Part shown: one piece after another, positions 1 through 5,888 of the stretch
Layout of the letters: each line of letters opens with the position of its first letter
Position numbering within the stretch: the stretch's first letter is position 1
Origin: Candidatus Cloacimonadota bacterium
Lineage (GTDB): Bacteria > Cloacimonadota > Cloacimonadia > Cloacimonadales > Cloacimonadaceae
Reading direction: 5' to 3'
Length of the DNA: 20,273 nucleotides
Assembly (NCBI GenBank): GCA_023230245.1
Contig: JALNXT010000002.1
Location: 1-20,273, forward strand
The notes under the pieces: model-generated
What the model saw: the letters and a program-made list of their open reading frames with translations, nothing else
Database searches by the model: none
What the model was told of the DNA's origin: nothing
Translations under genes and position numbers: made by a program

Positions 1-29
1 TCTTATAAATAATAAGAAAATAAACAAAT

Positions 30-770
30 ATGAAAGACGAAATGAATAAAATAAAAATTGATTCAGGAAATGGAAAGATTTTAATGGATGACACATATCA
101 TCCATATTTAGAACCAAACTTATTTACTAATTTGATAACTGTGTATGAATTAGATGAAACATCTGGCACAACTGCAAGTGATGAAACCTCTACGAACTCA
201 GGATCAATAAACGCATCACACGTTACGATCAATCAAACTGGAAAAATTGATAAATGCTATTGGTTATGGGGAACATTAGGCGGAATCACATCAACTTATA
301 ATGGGTTTTCATCAACAACTAGTGATTTTTCATTTAATACATGGATAAATAGAGGTAGTAGTTATGAACCTTCTGATAGAGGTATATTCGTAGTGCCAAC
401 CGATGAAGGTAATATTGGTTTATGGACATTTGCTAGTGGTAGTTTATATGGGTCAGTATTAGGCGACACCTTTAATGAAAGTTATAGCTTTTCAGCATCA
501 ACTTGGTATATGGTGACAATGACTATTGGTGATACTATTAGACTTTATGTTAATGGATCACAATTAGGAAGTGATATAACTCGAACAAATACAAATGCCT
601 ATACTGGAAATGCTAATGTTAGAATTGGTTATTTACAAACTGGCAATTGGAATCCATATTTAGGTTATATGGACCAAACATGCTTTTGGAATAGAGCATT
701 AACACAAGATGATATTGACAAATTATATAATGCTGGATCAGGACTAGCTTATAGTAATTGGACAGTCTAA
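30..770 (+). CDS. LamG/concanavalin A-like lectin domain protein (virion or adhesin candidate)
   Basis: The 246-residue protein reads as a LamG-like jelly-roll (Laminin_G_3 type) from about residue 37 to 235. It opens with 'YELDETSGTTASDET' and 'VTINQTGKID', continues with 'FSFNTWINRG' and 'STWYMVTMTIGDTIRLYVNG', and closes with 'GYMDQTCFWNRALTQDDI'. These are the usual landmarks of this carbohydrate- or surface-binding fold. There is no signal peptide. In phages such domains are found in tail fibres, head decorations and other exposed virion proteins, so a receptor- or glycan-binding role is the best inference. It sits directly upstream of the lysis genes. The ATG at 30 follows the A-rich leader 'aaaataaacaaat'; a second in-frame ATG lies at 42. 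Fold assignment is fairly secure, role is not. Confidence 0.7.
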   Translation: MKDEMNKIKIDSGNGKILMDDTYHPYLEPNLFTNLITVYELDETSGTTASDETSTNSGSINASHVTINQTGKIDKCYWLWGTLGGITSTYNGFSSTTSDFSFNTWINRGSSYEPSDRGIFVVPTDEGNIGLWTFASGSLYGSVLGDTFNESYSFSASTWYMVTMTIGDTIRLYVNGSQLGSDITRTNTNAYTGNANVRIGYLQTGNWNPYLGYMDQTCFWNRALTQDDIDKLYNAGSGLAYSNWTV

Positions 771-786
771 AATAAAATAAAATAAA

Positions 787-1131
787 ATGGCAGAAAATCT
801 AGACCTTATCTTAAAGATTGCAGGAATAATAATCACTGGTTTATTTGGTGTAATGTGGTTCTTTATAAGAAGCTTTATTATTAAATCAGAAAAAACAGAG
901 AAAGAATTAGTACGTACTTTATCTAGTCTTGATCATACTATGAATGAAATGAATACTAATATATTAATTTTAGGAAATTCAACAGATTCTCAATTTAAAG
1001 CAACAAATAAAACACTAAATGATATTACTAATATTATTAAAGACCATGCAAATCGCTTAGATAAGGTCGAAGATACTGTCATTGAATTAAAAATTAATCA
1101 TAATAGGTATCATAAAGATGACAAAATCTAA
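787..1131 (+). CDS. Small membrane protein with coiled coil, holin candidate
   Basis: The 114-residue protein has one strong N-terminal membrane segment (about residues 6-30, 'LKIAGIIITGLFGVMWFFIR'). A long polar, probably coiled-coil stretch rich in Asn, Glu and Lys follows (about 37-105), ending in a charged tail. This architecture is common for phage proteins placed next to the endolysin, where it may act as a holin or holin partner that permeabilises the inner membrane. The start follows a repetitive 'aaaataaaataaa' leader. The gene overlaps the next one by 14 nt. Without a family match the holin call rests on topology and on the M15 endolysin two genes downstream. An unrelated membrane role is possible. 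Confidence 0.5.
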   Translation: MAENLDLILKIAGIIITGLFGVMWFFIRSFIIKSEKTEKELVRTLSSLDHTMNEMNTNILILGNSTDSQFKATNKTLNDITNIIKDHANRLDKVEDTVIELKINHNRYHKDDKI

Positions 1132-1432
1132 ATATTTTAAGAATATATCCTCAAATACATCAGGGAAGCCTTCTGCGAGTGGATTAGCTGGCTTATTAAT
1201 AGTTATGATAGGAGGATTAAGCTACATCACTGGGGTCATCTTATTAATTATAGGAATAGATAAACAAGATTTATTAATTTCAAGTATTTCTTTAATTTAT
1301 GCAGGTGCAGCATTATTAGGTATAAGAAAATTATCAAGACCAAGACCTTATGACTACTATAGAGAAACTGGAAGATCAGATGAAACTTATAGAACATATG
1401 AAGATTCTGAATCAACCGATGAACCAATCTAA
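1118..1432 (+). CDS. Two-TM small membrane protein, holin candidate
   Basis: This 104-residue protein has two hydrophobic segments, at about residues 20-46 (Gly-rich, 'GLLIVMIGGLSYITGVILLI') and 51-70 ('LLISSISLIYAGAALLGI'). A strongly charged C-terminal tail rich in Arg, Tyr, Asp and Glu follows. Two membrane spans with a hydrophilic tail is a typical class II holin layout. The gene lies between another small membrane protein and the endolysin, overlapping both by 14 nt, which suggests translational coupling. It and the upstream protein could form a holin/antiholin pair; the sequence alone does not say which is which. I recognise no specific family. Confidence 0.5.
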   Translation: MTKSKYFKNISSNTSGKPSASGLAGLLIVMIGGLSYITGVILLIIGIDKQDLLISSISLIYAGAALLGIRKLSRPRPYDYYRETGRSDETYRTYEDSESTDEPI

Positions 1433-1889
1433 TATTTTATTTTCAAAACATTTAACTTATGAAAAAGCTAATTGTAGTAATACAAATCGACCTAATGTTA
1501 GACAAAAAAAAGCTTTACAAATATTAGGAACTGGCTTTTATGATAGATTATATGAAGAATTTGGAGATCGTGTTTTAATTTTAGATTGTTTTAGAAGTAA
1601 GCATTTATGTCAACAATTAGGTCGTAAAATAGGTCCTCATACTGAAGGAACTGCTATGGATATTACAAGCATTGATGATAATCTACCAAATAATGAATTA
1701 TTTGAATATATTTATCATAATTATCCATATGATTGTATTGTTTGGAGTGGTGCTTTTGAAGAAGGTTGGTGTACTAATGAAAGTCCATTATGGATTCATA
1801 TAAGTTTAAAGAAATTACATAATCGTAAAATTGCATATCGAGAACATTTGAGTAGTGGTACTAAAATAATTAAGCAAATTTATCGATAG
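1419..1889 (+). CDS. M15-family peptidase endolysin
   Basis: This is a peptidoglycan peptidase of the M15_3 (D-Ala-D-Ala carboxypeptidase / L-Ala-D-Glu endopeptidase) type, which would cut wall peptides at lysis. From the ATG at 1419 the 156-residue product begins with the family's entry motif ('ILFSKHLTYEKA'). The zinc site is visible as 'HTEGTAMD' (H74, D81) and 'LWIHIS' (H127), with 'SGAFEEGW' between them. The reading frame is open upstream to an ATG at 1350, but the extra 23 residues lie inside the preceding gene and precede the conserved start of the domain. The 1419 start also gives the same 14-nt overlap as the previous junction. The stop overlaps the convergent minus-strand gene by 20 bp. 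Confidence 0.8.
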   Translation: MNQSNILFSKHLTYEKANCSNTNRPNVRQKKALQILGTGFYDRLYEEFGDRVLILDCFRSKHLCQQLGRKIGPHTEGTAMDITSIDDNLPNNELFEYIYHNYPYDCIVWSGAFEEGWCTNESPLWIHISLKKLHNRKIAYREHLSSGTKIIKQIYR

Positions 1890-2187
1890 TTAATTTTTTT
1901 AAATGTAAAATCTCTCTATTTCTAGTTATTCCATTGTTAATAACTGGAATTTTATCTAAAGTTCCTTCTACTTTAACTTTATCTCCTGAAAAGATTGATG
2001 CATATAATTCTTTTGAAAGTGGATATTTTACCCATATTGTTATTATAGTACCAGGAATTGCTTCTTTTTTTCTATTATGAATATAATTTACATATAATTG
2101 AAAAGATAAGAAGTCAACTCTTTTGTATCGTATTTTAGGAACTGGATCATACATTATAGATCCTGATAATATAACTAATTCATCCAT
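1870..2187 (-). CDS. Single-stranded DNA-binding protein-like OB-fold protein
   Basis: The 105-residue protein follows the order of an SSB OB fold. A first strand with 'VILSGSIMYDPVPKIRY' resembles the SSB 'G-x-L-x-x-DP' start; 'FLSFQLYVN' resembles 'FSLAVN'; then come 'TIITIWVKYPLSKELY' and 'SGDKVKVEGTLD', which resembles 'GSKVYVEGRL'. It would bind single-stranded DNA in replication or recombination. It is shorter than a typical SSB and ends 'LTIDKFA', without the acidic tip that normally recruits partner proteins. It is transcribed away from the divergent region, downstream of the spanin-like gene with a 4-nt gap, and converges on the endolysin. A PriB-like or other OB-fold role is an alternative. 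Confidence 0.55.
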   Translation of the reverse strand: MDELVILSGSIMYDPVPKIRYKRVDFLSFQLYVNYIHNRKKEAIPGTIITIWVKYPLSKELYASIFSGDKVKVEGTLDKIPVINNGITRNREILHLKKLTIDKFA

Positions 2188-2191
2188 ATTA

Positions 2192-2998
2192 TTAATATAT
2201 TTTAAAAGTTAACCATTTTGGAGTATAAAAAACTCCTATTCCAATAAAAGGACTTAATGTTGGATTTTGTTGTAAGGTTGAACCATATCCTAAAGTCAAA
2301 CCTATTCCAATATATCTTTTTGGTTTTTTATTAATTATAGATTCTATTTCAGTTATTCCATCTAAATATACTTTTGCAGGAAATGCTGATTTTGAAACAA
2401 TTTTAGCTTGTTTAGTTTTATCATCAATTGTTATTCCTAAATTTAATTTTATTGAAAAATCATTATGTAAATTTAGTTTTCCTGCAATTAATTTATTTTC
2501 TTTGATTGTTGTTACAATATTACCATATAATTTATAATAATTTAAAGAATCATAAACTTTTTCAATATTTAAAACTAAAATCGAATCGTTTTTTATAAAA
2601 CTATTATTATAATTAAAATTATTTGACAATTCTTGAATAATACTATCTTTAAATATTACTGTACTTTCTAAATAAGCAATCATTTTATTATTTTTATTAT
2701 AATCTTTGAATAACTTTAAATATTTTTCATGTTCAAGATTATATTGATTTAATAACATTTCATTAGTAGCAGATAATATTTTCTTTTCTGAAAAGTAATT
2801 ATTAGATTTATCTTTCCAAAATTCAATAGTATCATTTATCGCAATAATATTATTTGAATAAATTTCAGTTTCTTGAGTTAATTTAGTGTTTTCAAGTCTC
2901 AATTTATTATTCAATTTATAGAAATAAGATATTGAAAAACCTAATAATAAAATTATGATTATTAATATCTTAACTAAATTGTCTTTTATCACTTTCAT
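2192..2998 (-). CDS. Membrane-anchored coiled-coil protein, candidate spanin
   Basis: The 268-residue protein has an N-terminal inner-membrane anchor (about residues 9-28, 'VKILIIIILLLGFSISYFY'). A long Lys/Asn/Glu-rich helical stretch follows (about 30-130, likely coiled coil), then a beta-rich middle. The C-terminus (about 227-268) contains 'IGIGLTLGYGS' and 'SPFIGIGVFYT', alternating glycine/aromatic strands like an outer-membrane hairpin, and ends on aromatic/hydrophobic residues. A protein tethered to the inner membrane, crossing the periplasm and ending in an outer-membrane element is the layout expected of a one-protein spanin. The neighbouring lysis genes support this, although it lies on the opposite strand. 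A structural or envelope-modifying role remains possible. I infer function only from topology. Confidence 0.5.
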   Translation of the reverse strand: MKVIKDNLVKILIIIILLLGFSISYFYKLNNKLRLENTKLTQETEIYSNNIIAINDTIEFWKDKSNNYFSEKKILSATNEMLLNQYNLEHEKYLKLFKDYNKNNKMIAYLESTVIFKDSIIQELSNNFNYNNSFIKNDSILVLNIEKVYDSLNYYKLYGNIVTTIKENKLIAGKLNLHNDFSIKLNLGITIDDKTKQAKIVSKSAFPAKVYLDGITEIESIINKKPKRYIGIGLTLGYGSTLQQNPTLSPFIGIGVFYTPKWLTFKIY

Positions 2999-3032
2999 AT
3001 ATTTATATATTTATAAGTATTCAATAAGTTTT

Positions 3033-3087
3033 AAATTGTTAATAACTTTTCAAATTGTTAATAACTTTTTTCAAATTGTTAATAACT
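3033..3087. repeat. Three direct repeats resembling DnaA boxes or operators
   Basis: The 15-mer 'aaattgttaataact' occurs exactly at 3033-3047, 3052-3066 and 3073-3087. The starts are 19 and 21 bp apart, about two helical turns. Its core 'TGTTAATAA' differs at two of nine positions from the common DnaA box orientation 'TGTGGATAA', and 'GTTAaTAAC' is a near-perfect dyad. The array lies between the minus-strand spanin-like gene and plus-strand transcription. It could be initiator-binding iterons or a repressor operator controlling divergent promoters. The repeats are certain; the function is inference. Confidence 0.7.
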
Positions 3088-3093
3088 ATACTT

Positions 3094-3213
3094 ATGAAAA
3101 TAAAAACTAATTTAAAAATAGTGATAGAAGATCAAAAGAATTTTGCTTCAGCAGATTCAAAACTTCTGAATCATTCTTCTTTTTCTTCTTACATCGGTCC
3201 ATACTGTGCTTAG
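3094..3213 (+). CDS. Possible 39-residue small protein of unknown function
   Basis: An ATG at 3094 opens a 39-codon reading frame ending at TAG 3211-3213. The product starts 'MKIKTNLKIVIEDQKNFA' and ends 'SSYIGPYCA'. It begins 7 bp after the last of the three repeats, so those repeats could control it. Codon choice (act, aat, tta, gat, tca) resembles that of the neighbours, and the frame runs through an otherwise low-complexity area. I recognise no family. It may be a real small gene, a leader peptide or chance. Confidence 0.3.
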   Translation: MKIKTNLKIVIEDQKNFASADSKLLNHSSFSSYIGPYCA

Positions 3214-3314
3214 TATTAAAAAAAAAAATAATAAAATTTTTTTTTTAAAGATAAACCTAATAAATTCAAAATAATTCGATCAATTTTATTATTTTTTGAT
3301 TTCTAATTTCTTTT

Positions 3315-3374
3315 AATTTTTTTTTAATAAAAAAAATTTTTATCCTAAGTTCTTTTTCCTAAGTACCTTTATCA
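3315..3374. repeat. Duplicated hairpin/box element, copy 1
   Basis: An A/T hairpin (stem 3315-3324 with 3329-3338, loop TAAT) is followed by two 'CCTAAGT' boxes (3344-3350, 3358-3364), then 'TACCTTTATCA'. The 44 bases 3331-3374 recur exactly at 3557-3600, and the hairpin recurs with slightly different A/T run lengths. 'TACCTTTA' resembles the Bacteroidota promoter -7 element TAnnTTTG except for its last base, so the unit may combine a terminator-like hairpin with a promoter. Function is inference. Confidence 0.75.
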
Positions 3375-3402
3375 GTTTGATCAATTTGAAATTAAAAGGA
3401 TT

Positions 3403-3479
3403 CCGCGCGCGGGGGCGCGCACGTTGACGCGGGTGTACGACGCTCGGGTACGTTGACGCGGCTGCGCGCGACTCGGGCG
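3403..3479. other. GC-rich island with CG hairpin and 29-bp tandem repeat
   Basis: By hand count about 60 of 77 bases are G or C, in a genome otherwise around 30% GC, with sharp edges on both sides. It opens with alternating CG that can fold as GCGCGC (3405-3410), a GGGG loop and GCGCGC (3415-3420). Two tandem 29-bp units follow (3421-3449, 3450-3478), matching at 22 of 29 positions and both starting 'acgttgacgcgg'. No reading frame explains it. It could be a protein-binding site, a structured RNA, part of an origin or packaging site, or foreign DNA. Confidence 0.7.
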
Positions 3480-3480
3480 A

Positions 3481-3537
3481 TATTCTATCTTTTCTTAAAA
3501 GAAAAGAATAAGAATATAGGTGAGCTCTTATTCTTTT
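3481..3537 (+). promoter_or_regulatory. Two mutually exclusive hairpins (possible RNA switch)
   Basis: Segment 3500-3516 can pair upstream with 3481-3495, giving a stem of about 15 bp with two single-base bulges and a TAAA loop. Alternatively 3502-3513 pairs perfectly over 12 bp with 3526-3537, leaving a 12-base loop. Both cannot form at once. The downstream stem runs into T-rich sequence. Competing stems of this type are the form used by attenuators and riboswitches. The pairings are visible in the sequence; a regulatory role is inferred. Confidence 0.45.
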
Positions 3538-3543
3538 TCATTT

Positions 3544-3600
3544 AAATTTTTTTAATAAAAAATTTTTATCCTAAGTTCTTTTTCCTAAGTACCTTTATCA
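3544..3600. repeat. Duplicated hairpin/box element, copy 2
   Basis: This is the second copy of the element at 3315-3374, offset by 226 bp over the exactly matching 44 bases. The A/T hairpin is AAATTTTTT (3544-3552), loop TAAT, AAAAAATTT (3557-3565). The two 'CCTAAGT' boxes are at 3570-3576 and 3584-3590, again followed by 'TACCTTTATCA'. The two copies bracket the GC-rich island and the competing hairpins. Confidence 0.75.
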
Positions 3601-3799
3601 ATAAGTAAATAAATAAACTTTATCAGTATGATTAAAATATTAATCAGAACATCAGAGAAAGACCCAGATCATTTTAAATAGTAAAGATAAGTATTTTATC
3701 ATCTAACTAGTCTAAGCCTCTTAGAATGTCTCTATTTTAATTTATAAAAAATATGACATATATGCATTATCATATATATAAAATCAAATAAAAACAAGT

Positions 3800-4930
3800 A
3801 TGAAAGAACAGAAATATCTTTTCAATACCGTAAATCGGTCAGAACTCGTAATTCCTAAGTTCATAGAACGAATTGGAAAAAATTATGTATCATATGGAGT
3901 AGATAATCTTTATCCTCAATTTATTAATTCATTACTTCATCAAAGTTCAATTCATAGAACTTCAATTTTATCAACATTATATGCTGTTGTAGGAGAAGGT
4001 CTTTCCTTTGAAGATGATGTTGATAATTATTTGATCAAATATGCAAATCCAAATGAAAGTTGGAATGATGTTTTTAAAAAAGTTGCTTTTGATTTAATTA
4101 CATATGGAGGATTTGCAGTCAACGTAGTTTGGTCAAATGATGGAAAAACTATTGCAGAATTTTATCATATTGATTTTGCGAATATTCGATCAGGTTATAT
4201 GGATGAAAATGATATTGTTAATGAATATTATTATTCTGCAAATTGGGAATCAACTAGAAAACATAAACCAGTTTCATATTGTAGTTTTAATAAAGAAGAA
4301 GCAATTGATAATCCTAGTCAAATTTTATATTATTTTGATTATAATCCAGGTGCATCATATTATCCAGTTCCATCATATTCAGCAGGAATAAATGATATTC
4401 TTATTGATAATGAAATATCAAAATTTCATTTAAGTAATCTTCAAAACAGTTTAGCTCCTTCATTAATCATAAGTTTGAATAATGGAATTCCTTCAACAAT
4501 GGAAGAAAGAGAAGAAATTTATGATAATATTGCAGAAGCATATGCTGGAACTGATAATGTAGGTAAATTTATGTTATTATTTAATCGAGATAAAGATCAT
4601 GCTGCTGAAATTACTCCATTGGATGCAGTTAATGATGATTATTATAATGTTTTAAATGATAGAATTGTTTCAAGAATTTTAACTGCACATAGAATATCAT
4701 CACCTAAATTAGTTGGTATTTATTCAGATCCTTCAGGCTTTAGTTCAAATGCTGATGAGATTGTTGTAGCTTATCAATTATTTCAATCAACAATTGCTAA
4801 ACCTAAGCAGACTAGTTTATTAAAAGTGTTTAATAATCTTTTATTGTATAAAGGTTATAAGGATAAAGAATTGCAGATCATACCAAATAAGTTACTAGAT
4901 TCACAAAAAGCAGCGAATGCAATTGAATAA
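3800..4930 (+). CDS. Phage portal protein
   Basis: The 376-residue protein is read as a portal of the PBSX/HK97-like kind. This dodecameric ring at one capsid vertex lets DNA in and joins the tail. Landmarks are 'NLYPQFINSLLHQSSIHRTS' near the N-terminus, the 'DLITYGGFAVNVVW' segment, a central 'EISKFHLSNLQNSLAPSLII' helix-strand region, and the late 'ILTAHRISSPKLVGI' segment typical of portal clip/wing regions. Length is at the short end for portals. The head-tail connector and DUF5681 genes follow directly. The ATG follows 'aaatcaaataaaaacaagt' with no Shine-Dalgarno. It is the first gene after the large divergent region. The large terminase is about 4 kb downstream rather than adjacent, an uncommon separation. 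Confidence 0.75.
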   Translation: MKEQKYLFNTVNRSELVIPKFIERIGKNYVSYGVDNLYPQFINSLLHQSSIHRTSILSTLYAVVGEGLSFEDDVDNYLIKYANPNESWNDVFKKVAFDLITYGGFAVNVVWSNDGKTIAEFYHIDFANIRSGYMDENDIVNEYYYSANWESTRKHKPVSYCSFNKEEAIDNPSQILYYFDYNPGASYYPVPSYSAGINDILIDNEISKFHLSNLQNSLAPSLIISLNNGIPSTMEEREEIYDNIAEAYAGTDNVGKFMLLFNRDKDHAAEITPLDAVNDDYYNVLNDRIVSRILTAHRISSPKLVGIYSDPSGFSSNADEIVVAYQLFQSTIAKPKQTSLLKVFNNLLLYKGYKDKELQIIPNKLLDSQKAANAIE

Positions 4931-4947
4931 AAATAATAAATTAAATT

Positions 4948-5523
4948 ATGTCAGCTAATCAAGCATTATTAGTATCTGAAGAAAAATTACGTGCGTTCAC
5001 CGCAGTTCACGCAAGTGTATCACCTACTGATTTAACACCACACATCTTAACTGCACAAAACTTAGTACTCCAAGAAATTTTAGGATCGACTTTTTATAAT
5101 CAATTATCTAAGCAAGTAGTTAATTCATCATTGACAACTGTTAATAGAACAATTCTTGATGATTTTATTGGACCTGCTTTATGTAATCTTGCATATTATT
5201 ATTGTTTACCAGGATTAACTTATAAGGTTTTTCAAAAATCAGTATTGAAACCAGGTTCTGAATCAAGTCAAAATATCGGATTAGATGAATTAAAATATTT
5301 AAGAGAAGTTGCAATGGATGTAGCTGAATCTTATCTTAAAAAACTTCAAACTTATTTAAAGAATAATTCAAGTTTATATCCTGCATATTCACAATATGTT
5401 TTAAGTGATGGTGTTGCACCTAATAAAGAATCTCCATTCTTTTGTGGTATTCAAACTTCTTCAAAATATTATAATAAAAAACAGCGTTATAACTATAATG
5501 AAACTGAATCATGTGAAGACTAA
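4948..5523 (+). CDS. Head-tail connector/adaptor-like protein
   Basis: The 191-residue protein begins with a polar stretch, then 'PHILTAQNLVLQEILGSTFY', which resembles the first helices of gp6-like and DUF6712-like head-tail connectors ('I..AQ...I..ilG..ly'). A hydrophobic helix ('FIGPALCNLAYYYCLPGLTY') and a long C-terminal helix with 'LKYLREVAMDVAESYLKKL' follow. Such proteins form the ring under the portal that receives the tail. The position 17 bp after the portal supports this. The last 35 residues, rich in Tyr, Asn and Glu, look like a flexible tail. Family assignment is by pattern, not by search. Confidence 0.55.
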   Translation: MSANQALLVSEEKLRAFTAVHASVSPTDLTPHILTAQNLVLQEILGSTFYNQLSKQVVNSSLTTVNRTILDDFIGPALCNLAYYYCLPGLTYKVFQKSVLKPGSESSQNIGLDELKYLREVAMDVAESYLKKLQTYLKNNSSLYPAYSQYVLSDGVAPNKESPFFCGIQTSSKYYNKKQRYNYNETESCED

Positions 5524-5603
5524 TGTGATATTGTGTAGACGATATCCAAGTTATTATAAAAATGAAAGGCTATTAAAGCTTTATTTAAAAAAAATAAAAA
5601 AAG

Positions 5604-5870
5604 ATGTTTCAAAAAGGAGTATCGGGGAATCCAAATGGTAGGCCTAAAGGTGGATCTAATAAAGATACAATTGCTATTAAGAAAGCTTATACTGCTTTAT
5701 TGACAAATAATGTACCTAAAGTACAAAGATGGTTAGATAGAGTAGCAGCTGATGATCCAGCAAAAGCTTTAGATTTTTTAATTAAATTATCACCGTTTGT
5801 TGTACCTAAGAAAACAGAAAATGACATTACTTTAGAAAACCCAATTAATATTGTAATGCCAGATAAATAA
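5604..5870 (+). CDS. DUF5681-type protein, candidate small terminase subunit
   Basis: The 88-residue protein starts 'MFQKGVSGNPNGRPKGGSN', the hallmark of DUF5681 ('KGxSGNPNGRPKG'). This short basic motif is found at the N-terminus of phage proteins linked to DNA packaging. A helical part follows ('IAIKKAYTALLTNNVPKVQ', 'DDPAKALDFLIKL'), as in small terminase-like proteins that recognise the packaging site and load the large subunit. The gene lies after portal and connector but about 3 kb before the large terminase, with the methyltransferase and the sigma-like group in between. The motif is clear; the terminase role is an inference from family context. Confidence 0.6.
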   Translation: MFQKGVSGNPNGRPKGGSNKDTIAIKKAYTALLTNNVPKVQRWLDRVAADDPAKALDFLIKLSPFVVPKKTENDITLENPINIVMPDK

Positions 5871-5888
5871 AAAAAAACTAAACTAATT

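Larger units (their letters stand above)
3214..3799. other. 586-bp non-coding region with repeats, hairpins and GC island
   Basis: No convincing gene is present. From left to right it contains a poly-A/poly-T tract (3216-3255), a duplicated hairpin-plus-box element (3315-3374 and 3544-3600), a very GC-rich island (3403-3479), two overlapping hairpins (3481-3537), and an AT-rich leader up to the portal start. 'CTTTATCA' occurs three times (near 3368, 3594 and 3618). A 17-codon frame at 3628-3681 is too short to call. I saw no tRNA cloverleaf. Because transcription diverges here, the region probably carries promoters and possibly a replication origin. Confidence 0.6.

Noticed and set aside
1350..1418. 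Longer N-terminus for the M15 endolysin
   Set aside because: The added residues lie inside the preceding gene and precede the conserved domain start; the 1419 ATG reproduces the 14-nt overlap of the previous junction.
3628..3681. 17-codon frame 'MIKILIRTSEKDPDHFK', resembling the first residues of some phage glycosyltransferases
   Set aside because: Too short to support a gene, and nothing similar continues in any frame after the stop; at best a remnant.
3640..3799. Possible tRNA or attachment site before the portal gene
   Set aside because: No acceptor stem, anticodon arm or T-loop could be found, and no integrase gene is present.
5560..5590. Weak inverted repeat 'aaaggctattaaagcttt' after the connector gene
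   Set aside because: The stem is short and bulged and is followed by a run of As; not convincing as a terminator.
5405..5641. 78-codon frame covering the gap between connector and DUF5681 genes
   Set aside because: Most of it is a shifted reading of the connector's 3' end and the DUF5681 start. Its composition (Lys, Ile, Leu runs) is that of an AT-rich shadow frame.
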